Assembly: GCA_938045615.1 (NCBI GenBank) | Contig: CALIBC010000216.1 | Location: forward strand, 1-5,021 | Length of the DNA stretch: 5,021 nt | Source of the DNA: an uncultured Clostridia bacterium | GTDB taxonomy: Bacteria; Bacillota; Clostridia; Peptostreptococcales; Anaerovoracaceae | Direction of reading: 5' to 3' | Program-made: the position numbers and the translations under genes | In this document: positions 1 through 5,021 of the stretch, piece by piece | How the letters are laid out: every line of letters starts with the position of its first letter | How positions within the stretch are numbered: the first letter of the stretch is position 1 | Notes under the pieces: model-generated | What the model saw: the letters and a program-made list of their open reading frames with translations, nothing else | What the model was told of the DNA's origin: nothing | Databases searched by the model: none

Positions 1-2616
1 GGTCGGCCTCTGGCAGTCGTGGAGGCAAAGCGGACCAGTAAAGACCCGAACATTGGACGCAAGCAGGCGGTGTTGTATGCGGATTGCCTGGAGCGTAAAT
101 TTGGCCGCAGACCAATGATGTTTACCACAAATGGATTTGAAACCTACTTTTGGGATGACCAAACCAGCCCACAGCGTGCTGTCAGCGGTATTTTCAGCAA
201 GGATGATTTGCAAAAGCTGATGAATCGCCGTCAGGAACGCATGGATTTGATGACGGTTCCGATCAGCGATAAGATCACAGACCGCTATTATCAGAAGCAG
301 GCGATCCGGGCCGTATGTGAGCAGACCCAGCTGGGCTTTCGCAAACACCTTCTGGTCATGGCCACCGGCACAGGAAAAACAAGAACGGCCTCCAGCCTGA
401 CGGATGTACTTAGCCGTGGGAAATGGATCACAAATATGCTTTTTCTGGCTGACCGTACTGCGCTGGTCAAGCAGGCGAAGGATGACTTTAAGAATTATTT
501 GCCGGATATGTCGCTGTGCAATCTTTGTTCCAACAAAGATGACCGCGGGGCAAGGATTGTGTTCTCTACCTACCCTACCATGCTCAATGCCATTGATTCG
601 GCAAAAACAGAGAGCGGCTTTCCGATGTTTACGCCGGCCCACTTTGACCTGATTATCATTGATGAGAGCCACCGGAGCATTTTTAAGAAATACCGGGCAA
701 TTTTCGAGTATTTCGACGCGCTGATGGTAGGACTGACTGCAACACCAAAAACAGATGTTGACCGCAATACCTATGACTTCTTTGAAATGGAGCATGGGGT
801 GCCTACCTATGCTTACGACTACGAAACTGCCGTGTATACAGATCATGTACTGGTGCCCTATTACAACTACGAGGTCAAAACCAAGTTTCTGGATGAGGGT
901 ATTACCTATGACGAGCTGTCTGTTGAAGACAAGGAGCGCTATGAGGAAGACTTCATTGAAGACGGCATGATGCCTGACTTTATCCCGTCCGCAAAGCTTA
1001 ATAATTTTGTGTTCAACGAGACCACAGTGGATATTGTCTTGCAGGACCTGATGGAGCGGGGAATTCATGTTGATGGCGGAGACCGACTGGGAAAAACGAT
1101 TATCTTCGCCCAGAATAAGCGCCATGCGGAGTTCATTCTGGAGCGGTTCAATAAGCTCTATCCGCAATACAACGGGACATTTGCGCAGAGGGTGATTTGC
1201 GACGACACCTATGCCCAGACTGTGATTGACGATTTCAAATCGCCGGAGAAGCCGCCTTATATTGCTGTATCTGTGGATATGATGGATACCGGTATCGACG
1301 TACCGGAGTGCGTCAACCTTGTATTCTTCAAAAAGGTACGTTCCAAGGCGAAGTTCTGGCAGATGATTGGCCGGGGTACGCGTCTGTGCAAGGAATTGAC
1401 CTGTCAGGATGAAATTGACGGTGAATATACAGATAAACGCCGCTTTATGATTTTTGACTATTGCGGCAACTTTGAGTATTTCCGCACGCATAAGGAAGGT
1501 TATGAAGCCAGGGAAACAAAATCCCTTTCCGAAAATATCTTTGGGAAGCGAATCCGTCTGGCGGTAGCACTGCAGGAAAGTGCCTTTTCGGAATACAGCT
1601 ATCAGACGTGGAGGCAAAGCCTTGTTTCGGAATGCCACGGGCAGGTCTGCGCGCTGAATGATGAGCTGGTTTCGGTTCGCCTGCGCAAGCAGTATGTGGA
1701 GAAATACAAGGAAATTCAGGTGTTTTCTTATATCAGTGAAGGTGACAAGGGGGAACTGATCGCGCAGCTCGCACCTATCGTCACAATGGAAGATACCGAC
1801 GAATGCGCCAAGCGGTTTGATAACTTTATGTATGGCCTGATGCTTGTGAGTATCGAGCAGATGCCTACCTTCAAATATGCCAAAAAGCAGCTCTGTGATG
1901 TTGCCGCACTTTTAGAGAAAAAGGTCAGCATTCCGCAGGTAAAGGACAAGCTGGACATCATTAAAGAGATTAACACGGACTCTTTCTGGGATGCGAACGA
2001 TGTGCTGCTGTTTGAAAAAGTACGGCAGGAACTTCGGGAACTGATTAAATTCCTTGACAGAGGAAACGGACAAAAGTCCATCATCACGCATCTGAACGAT
2101 CCGATTACGGTGCAGCAGGAAGGACAAGCGCTGGAAGCTGCATATGATTTTGAGGATTACCGCGCTAAGGTAAACCGCTATGTCAATGAGAATGGCAACA
2201 CACTGGCAATTTATAAGCTGACGCATAATATTCCGCTGACATCCGGCGATTACAATGAGCTGGAGCAGGTGCTGACGAGTGAACTGGGCTCCAAAGAGGA
2301 TTACGCCAGAGAATTCGGCGATACGCCGTTTGGCCTGCTGATCCGTAAAATTGCAAAGCTGGATCATGAGGCAGCCATGCAGGCATTCTCGTCATTTATT
2401 AACGATGAGAATCTGAACCAGCGGCAGATTGCCTTTGTACTGAAAATCATCAACCACATAGAACTGAACGGTTACATGGAAAATACCGCAGACTTGATGA
2501 AGCCGCCCTTTGATAAGCCGGTCAGCTTTGTGAAGCTGTTCGACGCAAAAACCAGAGCGGCACTGATGCAGACCATCACATCCATCAGGGATAATGCGGT
2601 GAATATTGTGGCGTAA
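1..2616 (+). CDS. hsdR: Type I restriction enzyme R subunit (HsdR), 5' end missing
   Basis: This is the motor and nuclease subunit of a type I restriction-modification complex. With HsdM and HsdS it translocates DNA using ATP and cuts at a distance from unmethylated sites. The frame is open from base 1, so the gene starts upstream; GTG at 19 is an internal Val, not a start. Counting that Val as residue 1, the window opens in the nuclease motif (GRPLAVVEAK, the ExK of a PD-(D/E)xK fold); the preceding Asp lies outside. Visible SF2 helicase motifs are Walker A ATGTGKT (115-121), DESH (215-218), TATPK (240-244), the motif V region VDMMDTGIDVPE (419-430) and motif VI QMIGRGTR (448-455). The C-terminal part (about 640-840, including DTPFGLLIRKIAKLD) resembles the EcoEI-type R C-terminal domain. 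No frameshift or stop is seen. About 200 N-terminal residues are probably missing. Partner genes are not in the window and presumably lie upstream. Confidence 0.95.
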   Translation, partial: GRPLAVVEAKRTSKDPNIGRKQAVLYADCLERKFGRRPMMFTTNGFETYFWDDQTSPQRAVSGIFSKDDLQKLMNRRQERMDLMTVPISDKITDRYYQKQAIRAVCEQTQLGFRKHLLVMATGTGKTRTASSLTDVLSRGKWITNMLFLADRTALVKQAKDDFKNYLPDMSLCNLCSNKDDRGARIVFSTYPTMLNAIDSAKTESGFPMFTPAHFDLIIIDESHRSIFKKYRAIFEYFDALMVGLTATPKTDVDRNTYDFFEMEHGVPTYAYDYETAVYTDHVLVPYYNYEVKTKFLDEGITYDELSVEDKERYEEDFIEDGMMPDFIPSAKLNNFVFNETTVDIVLQDLMERGIHVDGGDRLGKTIIFAQNKRHAEFILERFNKLYPQYNGTFAQRVICDDTYAQTVIDDFKSPEKPPYIAVSVDMMDTGIDVPECVNLVFFKKVRSKAKFWQMIGRGTRLCKELTCQDEIDGEYTDKRRFMIFDYCGNFEYFRTHKEGYEARETKSLSENIFGKRIRLAVALQESAFSEYSYQTWRQSLVSECHGQVCALNDELVSVRLRKQYVEKYKEIQVFSYISEGDKGELIAQLAPIVTMEDTDECAKRFDNFMYGLMLVSIEQMPTFKYAKKQLCDVAALLEKKVSIPQVKDKLDIIKEINTDSFWDANDVLLFEKVRQELRELIKFLDRGNGQKSIITHLNDPITVQQEGQALEAAYDFEDYRAKVNRYVNENGNTLAIYKLTHNIPLTSGDYNELEQVLTSELGSKEDYAREFGDTPFGLLIRKIAKLDHEAAMQAFSSFINDENLNQRQIAFVLKIINHIELNGYMENTADLMKPPFDKPVSFVKLFDAKTRAALMQTITSIRDNAVNIVA

Positions 2617-2656
2617 AATCAGACAAGGATATGGCTGGTTCAGCATAGGAAATGGG

Positions 2657-2684
2657 TTAAAATCCCACAAAATTGTGGGTTTAA
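2657..2684 (+). terminator. Weak hairpin after hsdR, possible terminator
   Basis: About 40 bases past the hsdR stop, CCCACA (2664-2669) pairs with TGTGGG (2674-2679) across an AAAT loop. The stem can be extended by TTAAA (2657-2661) with TTTAA (2680-2684) if two bases bulge out. The tail is only TTT and then purines, so termination here would be inefficient or need other factors. The nearby GGG at 2654-2656 could compete for the same CCC. It may be the 3' end of the hsdR transcript or a protective hairpin. Confidence 0.35.
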
Positions 2685-2861
2685 GAACTGGTGGACGAAG
2701 AGCAAAAAGCTTAAAAAACCGCGTAGAATCAAGCAAAATCGAGCTTCAGTTTCGTGAAGTACGGCTTGAAGGCAGCTCGCCGTGCACCGCAGTTCTCCAA
2801 GAGATAATCGATACTTCAAAATGTACGAACCCCCGGAAGCATACGGCTTCCGGGGGTTTTT
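2684..2861 (+). ncRNA. Candidate structured RNA of unknown class (inferred)
   Basis: No convincing protein is encoded here, but the plus strand can fold. AGAACTG (2684-2690) is complementary to CAGTTCT (2790-2796), and the stem can continue as GTG with CAC after a 2-base bulge. Inside it, CTTCA (2744-2748) pairs with TGAAG (2755-2759) over a 6-base loop. Directly after, TACGGC (2760-2765) pairs with GCCGTG (2779-2784) over a 13-base loop, including one wobble. TGAAGTA (2755-2761) is also exactly complementary to TACTTCA (2812-2818), an alternative fold close to the strong terminator ending at 2861. I do not recognise an RNA family and see no clear promoter. It could be a separate small RNA, the processed 3' region of the hsdR mRNA, or chance complementarity. 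Confidence 0.3.
2828..2861 (+). terminator. Strong intrinsic terminator
   Basis: A perfect 11-bp stem, CCCCCGGAAGC (2830-2840) with GCTTCCGGGGG (2846-2856), has a 5-base ATACG loop and is followed by TTTTT (2857-2861). Two A residues before the stem can pair with the first T residues, so it may also work weakly on the minus strand. It ends whatever transcript covers 2617-2827 and insulates hsdR from the genes downstream. Confidence 0.9.
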
Positions 2862-2954
2862 ATGAAGCTTATCGGGATACGCCGGCCTTGAGTAGCGCAG
2901 CGAAAGACGTTTGATGCCTATGTTCCAAATAGACAAAGCAGTCGATGATGGAAT

Positions 2955-3004
2955 GTCCGGTACAGTGTGGGTGTAATGCTCATGCTGCACCGGGCTTTTT
3001 CTTT
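2955..3004 (+). terminator. Second intrinsic terminator, long wobble-rich stem
   Basis: A 17-base left arm (2955-2971, starting GTCCGGTACAG) pairs with a 17-base right arm (2979-2995, ending CACCGGGC) over a TGTAATG loop. There is one A-C mismatch and several G-U wobbles, and TTTTTCTTT follows (2996-3004). Because the G-U pairs form only in plus-strand RNA, the element reads as a plus-strand terminator. No gene lies between it and the terminator at 2828-2861, so it is either a backup or ends a separate short transcript from about 2862-2954, where I see no clear promoter. Confidence 0.7.
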
Positions 3005-3099
3005 GAAGACGATTTTTTATAATGTTGATTGCGACTGGTCTTAACATAAAAAATGCATCATAACTTAAAAAGAGTTACAATACAGAAAAAGAGTTAAGA
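3003..3099 (+). promoter_or_regulatory. AT-rich putative promoter region of the 3313 gene
   Basis: A consensus -10 hexamer TATAAT is at 3018-3023, but the base 17 upstream falls in the T-run of the preceding terminator, so no good -35 is visible. Alternatives are TTGATT (3025-3030) with TAAAAA 16 bases on, and TACAAT at 3076-3081 without a clear -35. The weak -35 elements would fit a promoter that needs an activator. The direct repeats at 3067-3096 lie just downstream of, or overlap, these boxes. The region is assigned by position and composition only. Confidence 0.35.
3061..3096. repeat. AAAAAGAGTTA direct repeats with an inverted TAACT half-site
   Basis: The 11-mer AAAAAGAGTTA occurs exactly at 3067-3077 and 3086-3096, a period of 19 bases (almost two helical turns). 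TAACT at 3061-3065 is the reverse complement of the AGTTA in the first copy, giving an inverted pair as well. Spacing near a multiple of the helix turn, in front of a gene, suggests an operator for a dimeric or tandem-binding regulator. It does not match a binding site I can name. AT-rich spacers also produce such repeats by chance. Confidence 0.35.
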
Positions 3100-3312
3100 A
3101 TGAAGGTGATGACACGGAATATCTCGTTAAAGTTCTTGGTGCCAAGGTTACCTATGAGGAAGTTATTCTGAATCACTGCATACAATGGGAGAGCATTGCA
3201 TCGTGCGGGATATTGACGATTATATAAGCAGCATCACAGGCGACAAACGGATCAAGGCGTGATTGCCCGTCTGATTTTTGATGGCAATGCATTGCGGAGG
3301 AGGTGCGACTAA
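3069..3312 (+). pseudogene. Possible frameshifted remnant of a small gene
   Basis: Three protein-like stretches follow one another in three different frames. From 3108 one frame reads DDTEYLVKVLGAKVTYEEVI and has no start codon. From ATG 3185 to TGA 3262 another reads MGEHCIVRDIDDYISSITG and then DKRIKA. From 3259 to TAA 3312 a third reads VIARLIFDGNALRRRCD. The composition looks coding-like and the last frame stops immediately before the GTG of the next gene, as an operon partner would. This suggests an ancestral small ORF broken by two frameshifts. I recognise no family, so it may equally be noncoding spacer. The intact 25-residue ORF at 3185-3262 has no convincing Shine-Dalgarno sequence. 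Confidence 0.25.
3296..3304 (+). promoter_or_regulatory. Ribosome binding site fixing a GTG start
   Basis: GGAGGAGGT ends about 9 bases before GTG at 3313, and there is no ATG at a suitable distance in that frame. This decides the GTG start of the 272-residue protein. An 11-codon ORF (ATG 3281 to TGA 3316) overlaps the start as GTGA, so translational coupling is possible but unproven. Confidence 0.8.
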
Positions 3313-4131
3313 GTGACCTGGGCTGAATATTATGAGCGATATGAAGGATGGCAGGAAAGTACTCAGTACAGTCGTCTGTCCTCTATCAAGGACTTCGGAC
3401 CGGATGGAAGTCCGTCTGAGGAAATATGTGACTGCATTCAGTATGTGGATACCCGCACAGCGACAAGCATTCTTCGCAGAGCATTAGCAGCGGGAGTCCG
3501 GTTTCGAGCTGCGGAAGTCGCGGAGATCGCAGATAGCGGGCAAATCGAAGATGAAGAAGCACTGGAAAAGCTGATTCAGACAGCTGTGGATGCTTATACG
3601 GGGGAACAGCTGGATACGCTGCTGAACTGTCTTCCGGATTCGGAACCGGTGTTTGAGTTGATTGATCAGATTACGTCCAAACCAACGCACTTTACGGAGG
3701 AAGATGTTCTGACACTGCTTCCGAATCTGCCGGATGAGGAATCCATCTATCAGCTGGTCGACTCGACAGATGCGATTTTCACGGAAAAAGGGCTGAATGA
3801 GTTATGTGATTATGGTGTGGATGAGTCGCTGCTTAGGGATATTTCAATGCGCAGTGGCATTCCGTATGCTGATCCGAATGAACCTGACGAGGAATTTCCG
3901 CTTAAAGAGACACAAGCGAAGAAGCCGGGCCTGCTCAGCAGTATACTAATGGGAATTGCTCTGGCGGGCAGTCCTAAGCCTAAAAGTACAGGCAGATGCA
4001 CGGGAGATTGTGCTCATTGTCCTCCCCACTATGGTTATCGCTATGGGCGATGGTATTATGGACATGGGCATATAGAGAGCTGCGAATTCTGTGGAAACGG
4101 CGGATGCAGTGGGAAGTGCAACATAGATTGA
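3313..4131 (+). CDS. Hypothetical helical-repeat protein with Cys/His-rich tail
   Basis: Function unknown; 272 residues from a GTG start with a strong ribosome binding site. The N-terminus (MTWAEYYERYEGWQEST) is aromatic and charged, with no signal peptide. Residues 64-182 look like successive units of about 30 residues, each with paired helices and an acidic turn: units start near 64 (FRAAEVAEI), 96 (TGEQLDTLL), 127 (FTEEDVLTLL) and 156 (FTEKGLNEL), and the middle two share LPDSE/LPDEE. This suggests a small solenoid. A linker with a short hydrophobic stretch (206-220, GLLSSILMGIALAGS) is too short for a confident membrane span. The tail has Cys at 229, 233, 236, 257, 260, 265 and 269 around CPPHYGYRYGRWYYGHGH, consistent with a zinc site. 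From memory, similar tails occur in uncharacterised gut Firmicute proteins; I cannot verify this. The gene stands alone before a terminator. Confidence 0.85.
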   Translation: MTWAEYYERYEGWQESTQYSRLSSIKDFGPDGSPSEEICDCIQYVDTRTATSILRRALAAGVRFRAAEVAEIADSGQIEDEEALEKLIQTAVDAYTGEQLDTLLNCLPDSEPVFELIDQITSKPTHFTEEDVLTLLPNLPDEESIYQLVDSTDAIFTEKGLNELCDYGVDESLLRDISMRSGIPYADPNEPDEEFPLKETQAKKPGLLSSILMGIALAGSPKPKSTGRCTGDCAHCPPHYGYRYGRWYYGHGHIESCEFCGNGGCSGKCNID

Positions 4132-4192
4132 CTTTGCTTGCAATGTGGGATGCTGCGCTGCGGCGCAACGACAATAACAAATGGTGTGGTGT

Positions 4193-4246
4193 AGCTCCGG
4201 AAGTATCAGCTGATAAGTTGTGATTGCCGGAGCTGTTTTTTTTTTT
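4193..4246 (+). terminator. Intrinsic terminator of the 3313-4131 gene
   Basis: AGCTCCGG (4193-4200) pairs perfectly with CCGGAGCT (4227-4234), and an unbroken run of 11 T residues follows at 4236-4246. The loop is unusually large (26 bases) and contains the 12-base perfect palindrome TATCAGCTGATA at 4204-4215, which could fold inside the loop only with mispaired central bases. It lies about 60 bases past the stop codon and closes this transcription unit. Confidence 0.85.
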
Positions 4247-4293
4247 GCGTGCTACGCGGGAGCCGAGCGAGATGTGTTTCGGAACGCCGAGCT

Positions 4294-4432
4294 GTGGACG
4301 AAATTTCGTGGTATTGCACTGACAATAAATGCAAACAGAGTGAAATGTTGTATATACCGCCTGAATAATGTACGAAATTTAGAACATAAATTCAGCGATT
4401 TCAATGAAATACTCGTGGACGAATTTGCGTCC
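4294..4432. repeat. Repeated GTGGACGAA-type palindromic boxes
   Basis: Box 1 (4294-4311) is GTGGACGAAATTTCGTGG and contains the perfect 12-base palindrome ACGAAATTTCGT at 4298-4309. Box 3 (4415-4432) is GTGGACGAATTTGCGTCC, matching box 1 at 14 of 18 positions and carrying its own inverted arms GGACG and CGTCC. Between them ACGAAATTT recurs at 4372-4380 without the right half. Box 1 and box 3 start 121 bases apart. They could be operators for a dimeric regulator of the downstream dehydrogenase, or remnants of a duplicated element. Confidence 0.5.
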
Positions 4433-4466
4433 GCATGCTATGTTTGTCTTAGCAAAAGTGAATTAT

Positions 4467-4479
4467 TTAACAGAGTTAA
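4467..4479. promoter_or_regulatory. Inverted repeat TTAAC-AGA-GTTAA, possible operator
   Basis: A perfect 5-base inverted repeat with a 3-base spacer lies 59 bases upstream of the dehydrogenase ATG and overlaps a weak -10 candidate at 4466-4471. The half-sites face the opposite way from the Rex consensus (TTGTTAA/TTAACAA), so I do not call it a Rex site although Rex often controls alcohol dehydrogenases in clostridia. Confidence 0.25.
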
Positions 4480-4524
4480 CCGCTGTAAGCCACGGGCATA
4501 CAGTAAAATAACAAACACAGTTTA

Positions 4525-4533
4525 GAAGGAGGT
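4525..4533 (+). promoter_or_regulatory. Ribosome binding site of the alcohol dehydrogenase
   Basis: GAAGGAGGT includes a full AGGAGG (4527-4532), 6 bases before ATG at 4539. This supports that start over the downstream in-frame ATG (residue 6) and predicts efficient translation. Confidence 0.85.
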
Positions 4534-4538
4534 ATTGA

Positions 4539-5021
4539 ATGAAGGGTTACGCAATGCTCAAAATCGGAGAGTCCGGCTGGATTGAGAAGGATCGTCCGCA
4601 GTGTGGACCGATGGATGCCATCTGCCGCCCCTTGGCAGTTGCGGTTTGTACCTCGGACGTTCATACGCTTTGGGAGGGTGCTATCGGCGACCGTCACAAC
4701 ATGATTCTCGGTCACGAGGGTTGCGCGGAAGTGGTCGAGGTCGGCTCCCTTGTCAAGGATTTTAAGCCGGGCGACCGTGTTCTGGTTCCGGCAATCACCC
4801 CGGACTGGAACTCTTTGGAGGCACAGGCGGGTTATTCCATGCACTCCGGCGGTATGCTGGCGGGCTGGAAGTTCTCCAACTTTAAAGACGGTGTTTTCTC
4901 CGAGTACTTCCACGTGAACGATGCGGACGGAAACCTTGCGAAGCTCCCGGACAACATCAACACGGTGGATGCCTGCATGCTTTCGGACATGGTTCCGACC
5001 GGATTTCACGGTGTTGAGCTC
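4539..5021 (+). CDS. adh: Zinc-dependent secondary-alcohol dehydrogenase, 3' end missing
   Basis: This cytoplasmic medium-chain dehydrogenase reversibly oxidises secondary alcohols to ketones (for example 2-propanol/acetone) or reduces aldehydes, with a nicotinamide cofactor. The 161 residues in the window are the GroES-like catalytic half and the start of the next segment. Cys37, His59 and Asp150 sit at exactly the catalytic zinc positions known for the T. brockii and C. beijerinckii enzymes, with GHE at 58-60, CTSDVH at 37-42 and HSGGMLAGWKFSNFKDGVF at 102-120. The four-Cys structural zinc loop of horse-liver-type enzymes is absent, as in those bacterial relatives. The family is about 350 residues long, so the Rossmann cofactor domain lies past the edge and NADP versus NAD preference cannot be read. 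ATG at 4539 has a strong ribosome binding site and matches the family N-terminus. The real substrate in this organism is unknown. Confidence 0.95.
   Translation, partial: MKGYAMLKIGESGWIEKDRPQCGPMDAICRPLAVAVCTSDVHTLWEGAIGDRHNMILGHEGCAEVVEVGSLVKDFKPGDRVLVPAITPDWNSLEAQAGYSMHSGGMLAGWKFSNFKDGVFSEYFHVNDADGNLAKLPDNINTVDACMLSDMVPTGFHGVEL

Larger units (their letters stand above)
4247..4538 (+). promoter_or_regulatory. Upstream regulatory region of the alcohol dehydrogenase
   Basis: This 292-base AT-rich stretch separates the terminator from the dehydrogenase and holds no convincing gene. Promoter candidates, all imperfect, are CTGACA (4319-4324) with TGAAAT 16 bases later, and TTGTCT (4444-4449) with TTTAAC 16 bases later; TAAAAT at 4504-4509 has no matching -35. 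It also carries three ACGAA-type boxes and the inverted repeat TTAAC-AGA-GTTAA (4467-4479), which would overlap the second -10 candidate. The length and repeats suggest regulated expression, but the regulator is unknown. Confidence 0.4.

Noticed and set aside
18..1620. 14-base exact repeat CGTGGAGGCAAAGC at 18-31 and 1607-1620 within hsdR
   Set aside because: The two copies are read in different frames and encode unrelated residues, so it is most likely chance.
2606..2914. 102-codon plus-strand frame across the hsdR stop and the first terminator
   Set aside because: It runs straight through a perfect 11-bp terminator hairpin and has no ribosome binding site or recognisable content.
2640..3047. 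135-codon minus-strand frame covering the intergenic gap
   Set aside because: It spans both hairpins and reads as translated spacer; no start signal or family resemblance was seen.
3067..3096. LytTR-type direct repeat site
   Set aside because: The period is 19 rather than about 21-22 bases and the repeat core only partly matches that consensus.
4467..4479. Rex operator for the dehydrogenase
   Set aside because: The TTAAC/GTTAA halves face the wrong way and the spacing does not match the Rex consensus.
4220..4525. 101-codon plus-strand frame before the dehydrogenase, starting with GTG
   Set aside because: Its start lies inside the terminator and its early codons are the 11-T run (poly-Phe); it has no ribosome binding site and its composition is not protein-like.
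4476..5009. 177-codon minus-strand frame opposite the dehydrogenase
   Set aside because: It is the antisense shadow of a gene with clear catalytic residues and has no independent support.
1..5021. tRNA genes, CRISPR array, transposase or insertion-sequence ends
   Set aside because: I found no cloverleaf with CCA-end features, no regularly spaced repeats, and no transposase motif or paired terminal inverted repeats.

Overview
The window looks like chromosomal DNA of an anaerobic Firmicute, most likely a gut-type Clostridia member (Oscillospiraceae or Lachnospiraceae-like). The grounds are strong AGGAGG ribosome binding sites, balanced GC with AT-rich spacers, U-tailed intrinsic terminators, and an alcohol dehydrogenase start that closely resembles the Clostridium beijerinckii / Thermoanaerobacter brockii enzymes. 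The genus cannot be fixed from the sequence alone. All three confident genes are on the plus strand, and the first and last are cut by the window edges.

Layout. Positions 1-2616 hold the C-terminal bulk of a type I restriction enzyme R (HsdR) subunit: the end of the nuclease motif, a complete SF2 helicase motor and an EcoEI-type C-terminal domain. About 700 bases without a convincing gene follow (2617-3312). This gap contains a weak hairpin just after hsdR, a roughly 180-base stretch with long-range complementarity that ends in a very strong terminator (possible structured RNA), a second long hairpin with a U-run, an AT-rich segment with a TATAAT box and AAAAAGAGTTA direct repeats, and fragments of reading frames that look like a decayed small gene. 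Positions 3313-4131 encode a 272-residue protein of unknown function: an acidic helical region with apparent repeats of about 30 residues, then a Cys/His/Tyr/Gly-rich tail. It ends at an intrinsic terminator with an 11-T run. The AT-rich spacer 4247-4538 carries repeated palindromic GACGAAATTTCGT-type boxes, and position 4539 starts a zinc-dependent secondary-alcohol dehydrogenase that runs off the window at 5021.

How they work together. Terminators separate the genes into at least three transcription units, so no shared pathway is evident. HsdR is the DNA-translocating and cleaving subunit of a defence system whose hsdM and hsdS partners should lie upstream of the window. The unknown 272-residue protein and its degraded upstream frames are accessory-looking and could belong to the same variable island. 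The alcohol dehydrogenase is a metabolic gene with its own likely regulatory region. I found no CRISPR array, tRNA, rRNA, transposase or integrase. The least explained parts are the possible RNA at 2684-2861, the Cys-rich repeat protein, and the repeated palindromes upstream of the dehydrogenase.
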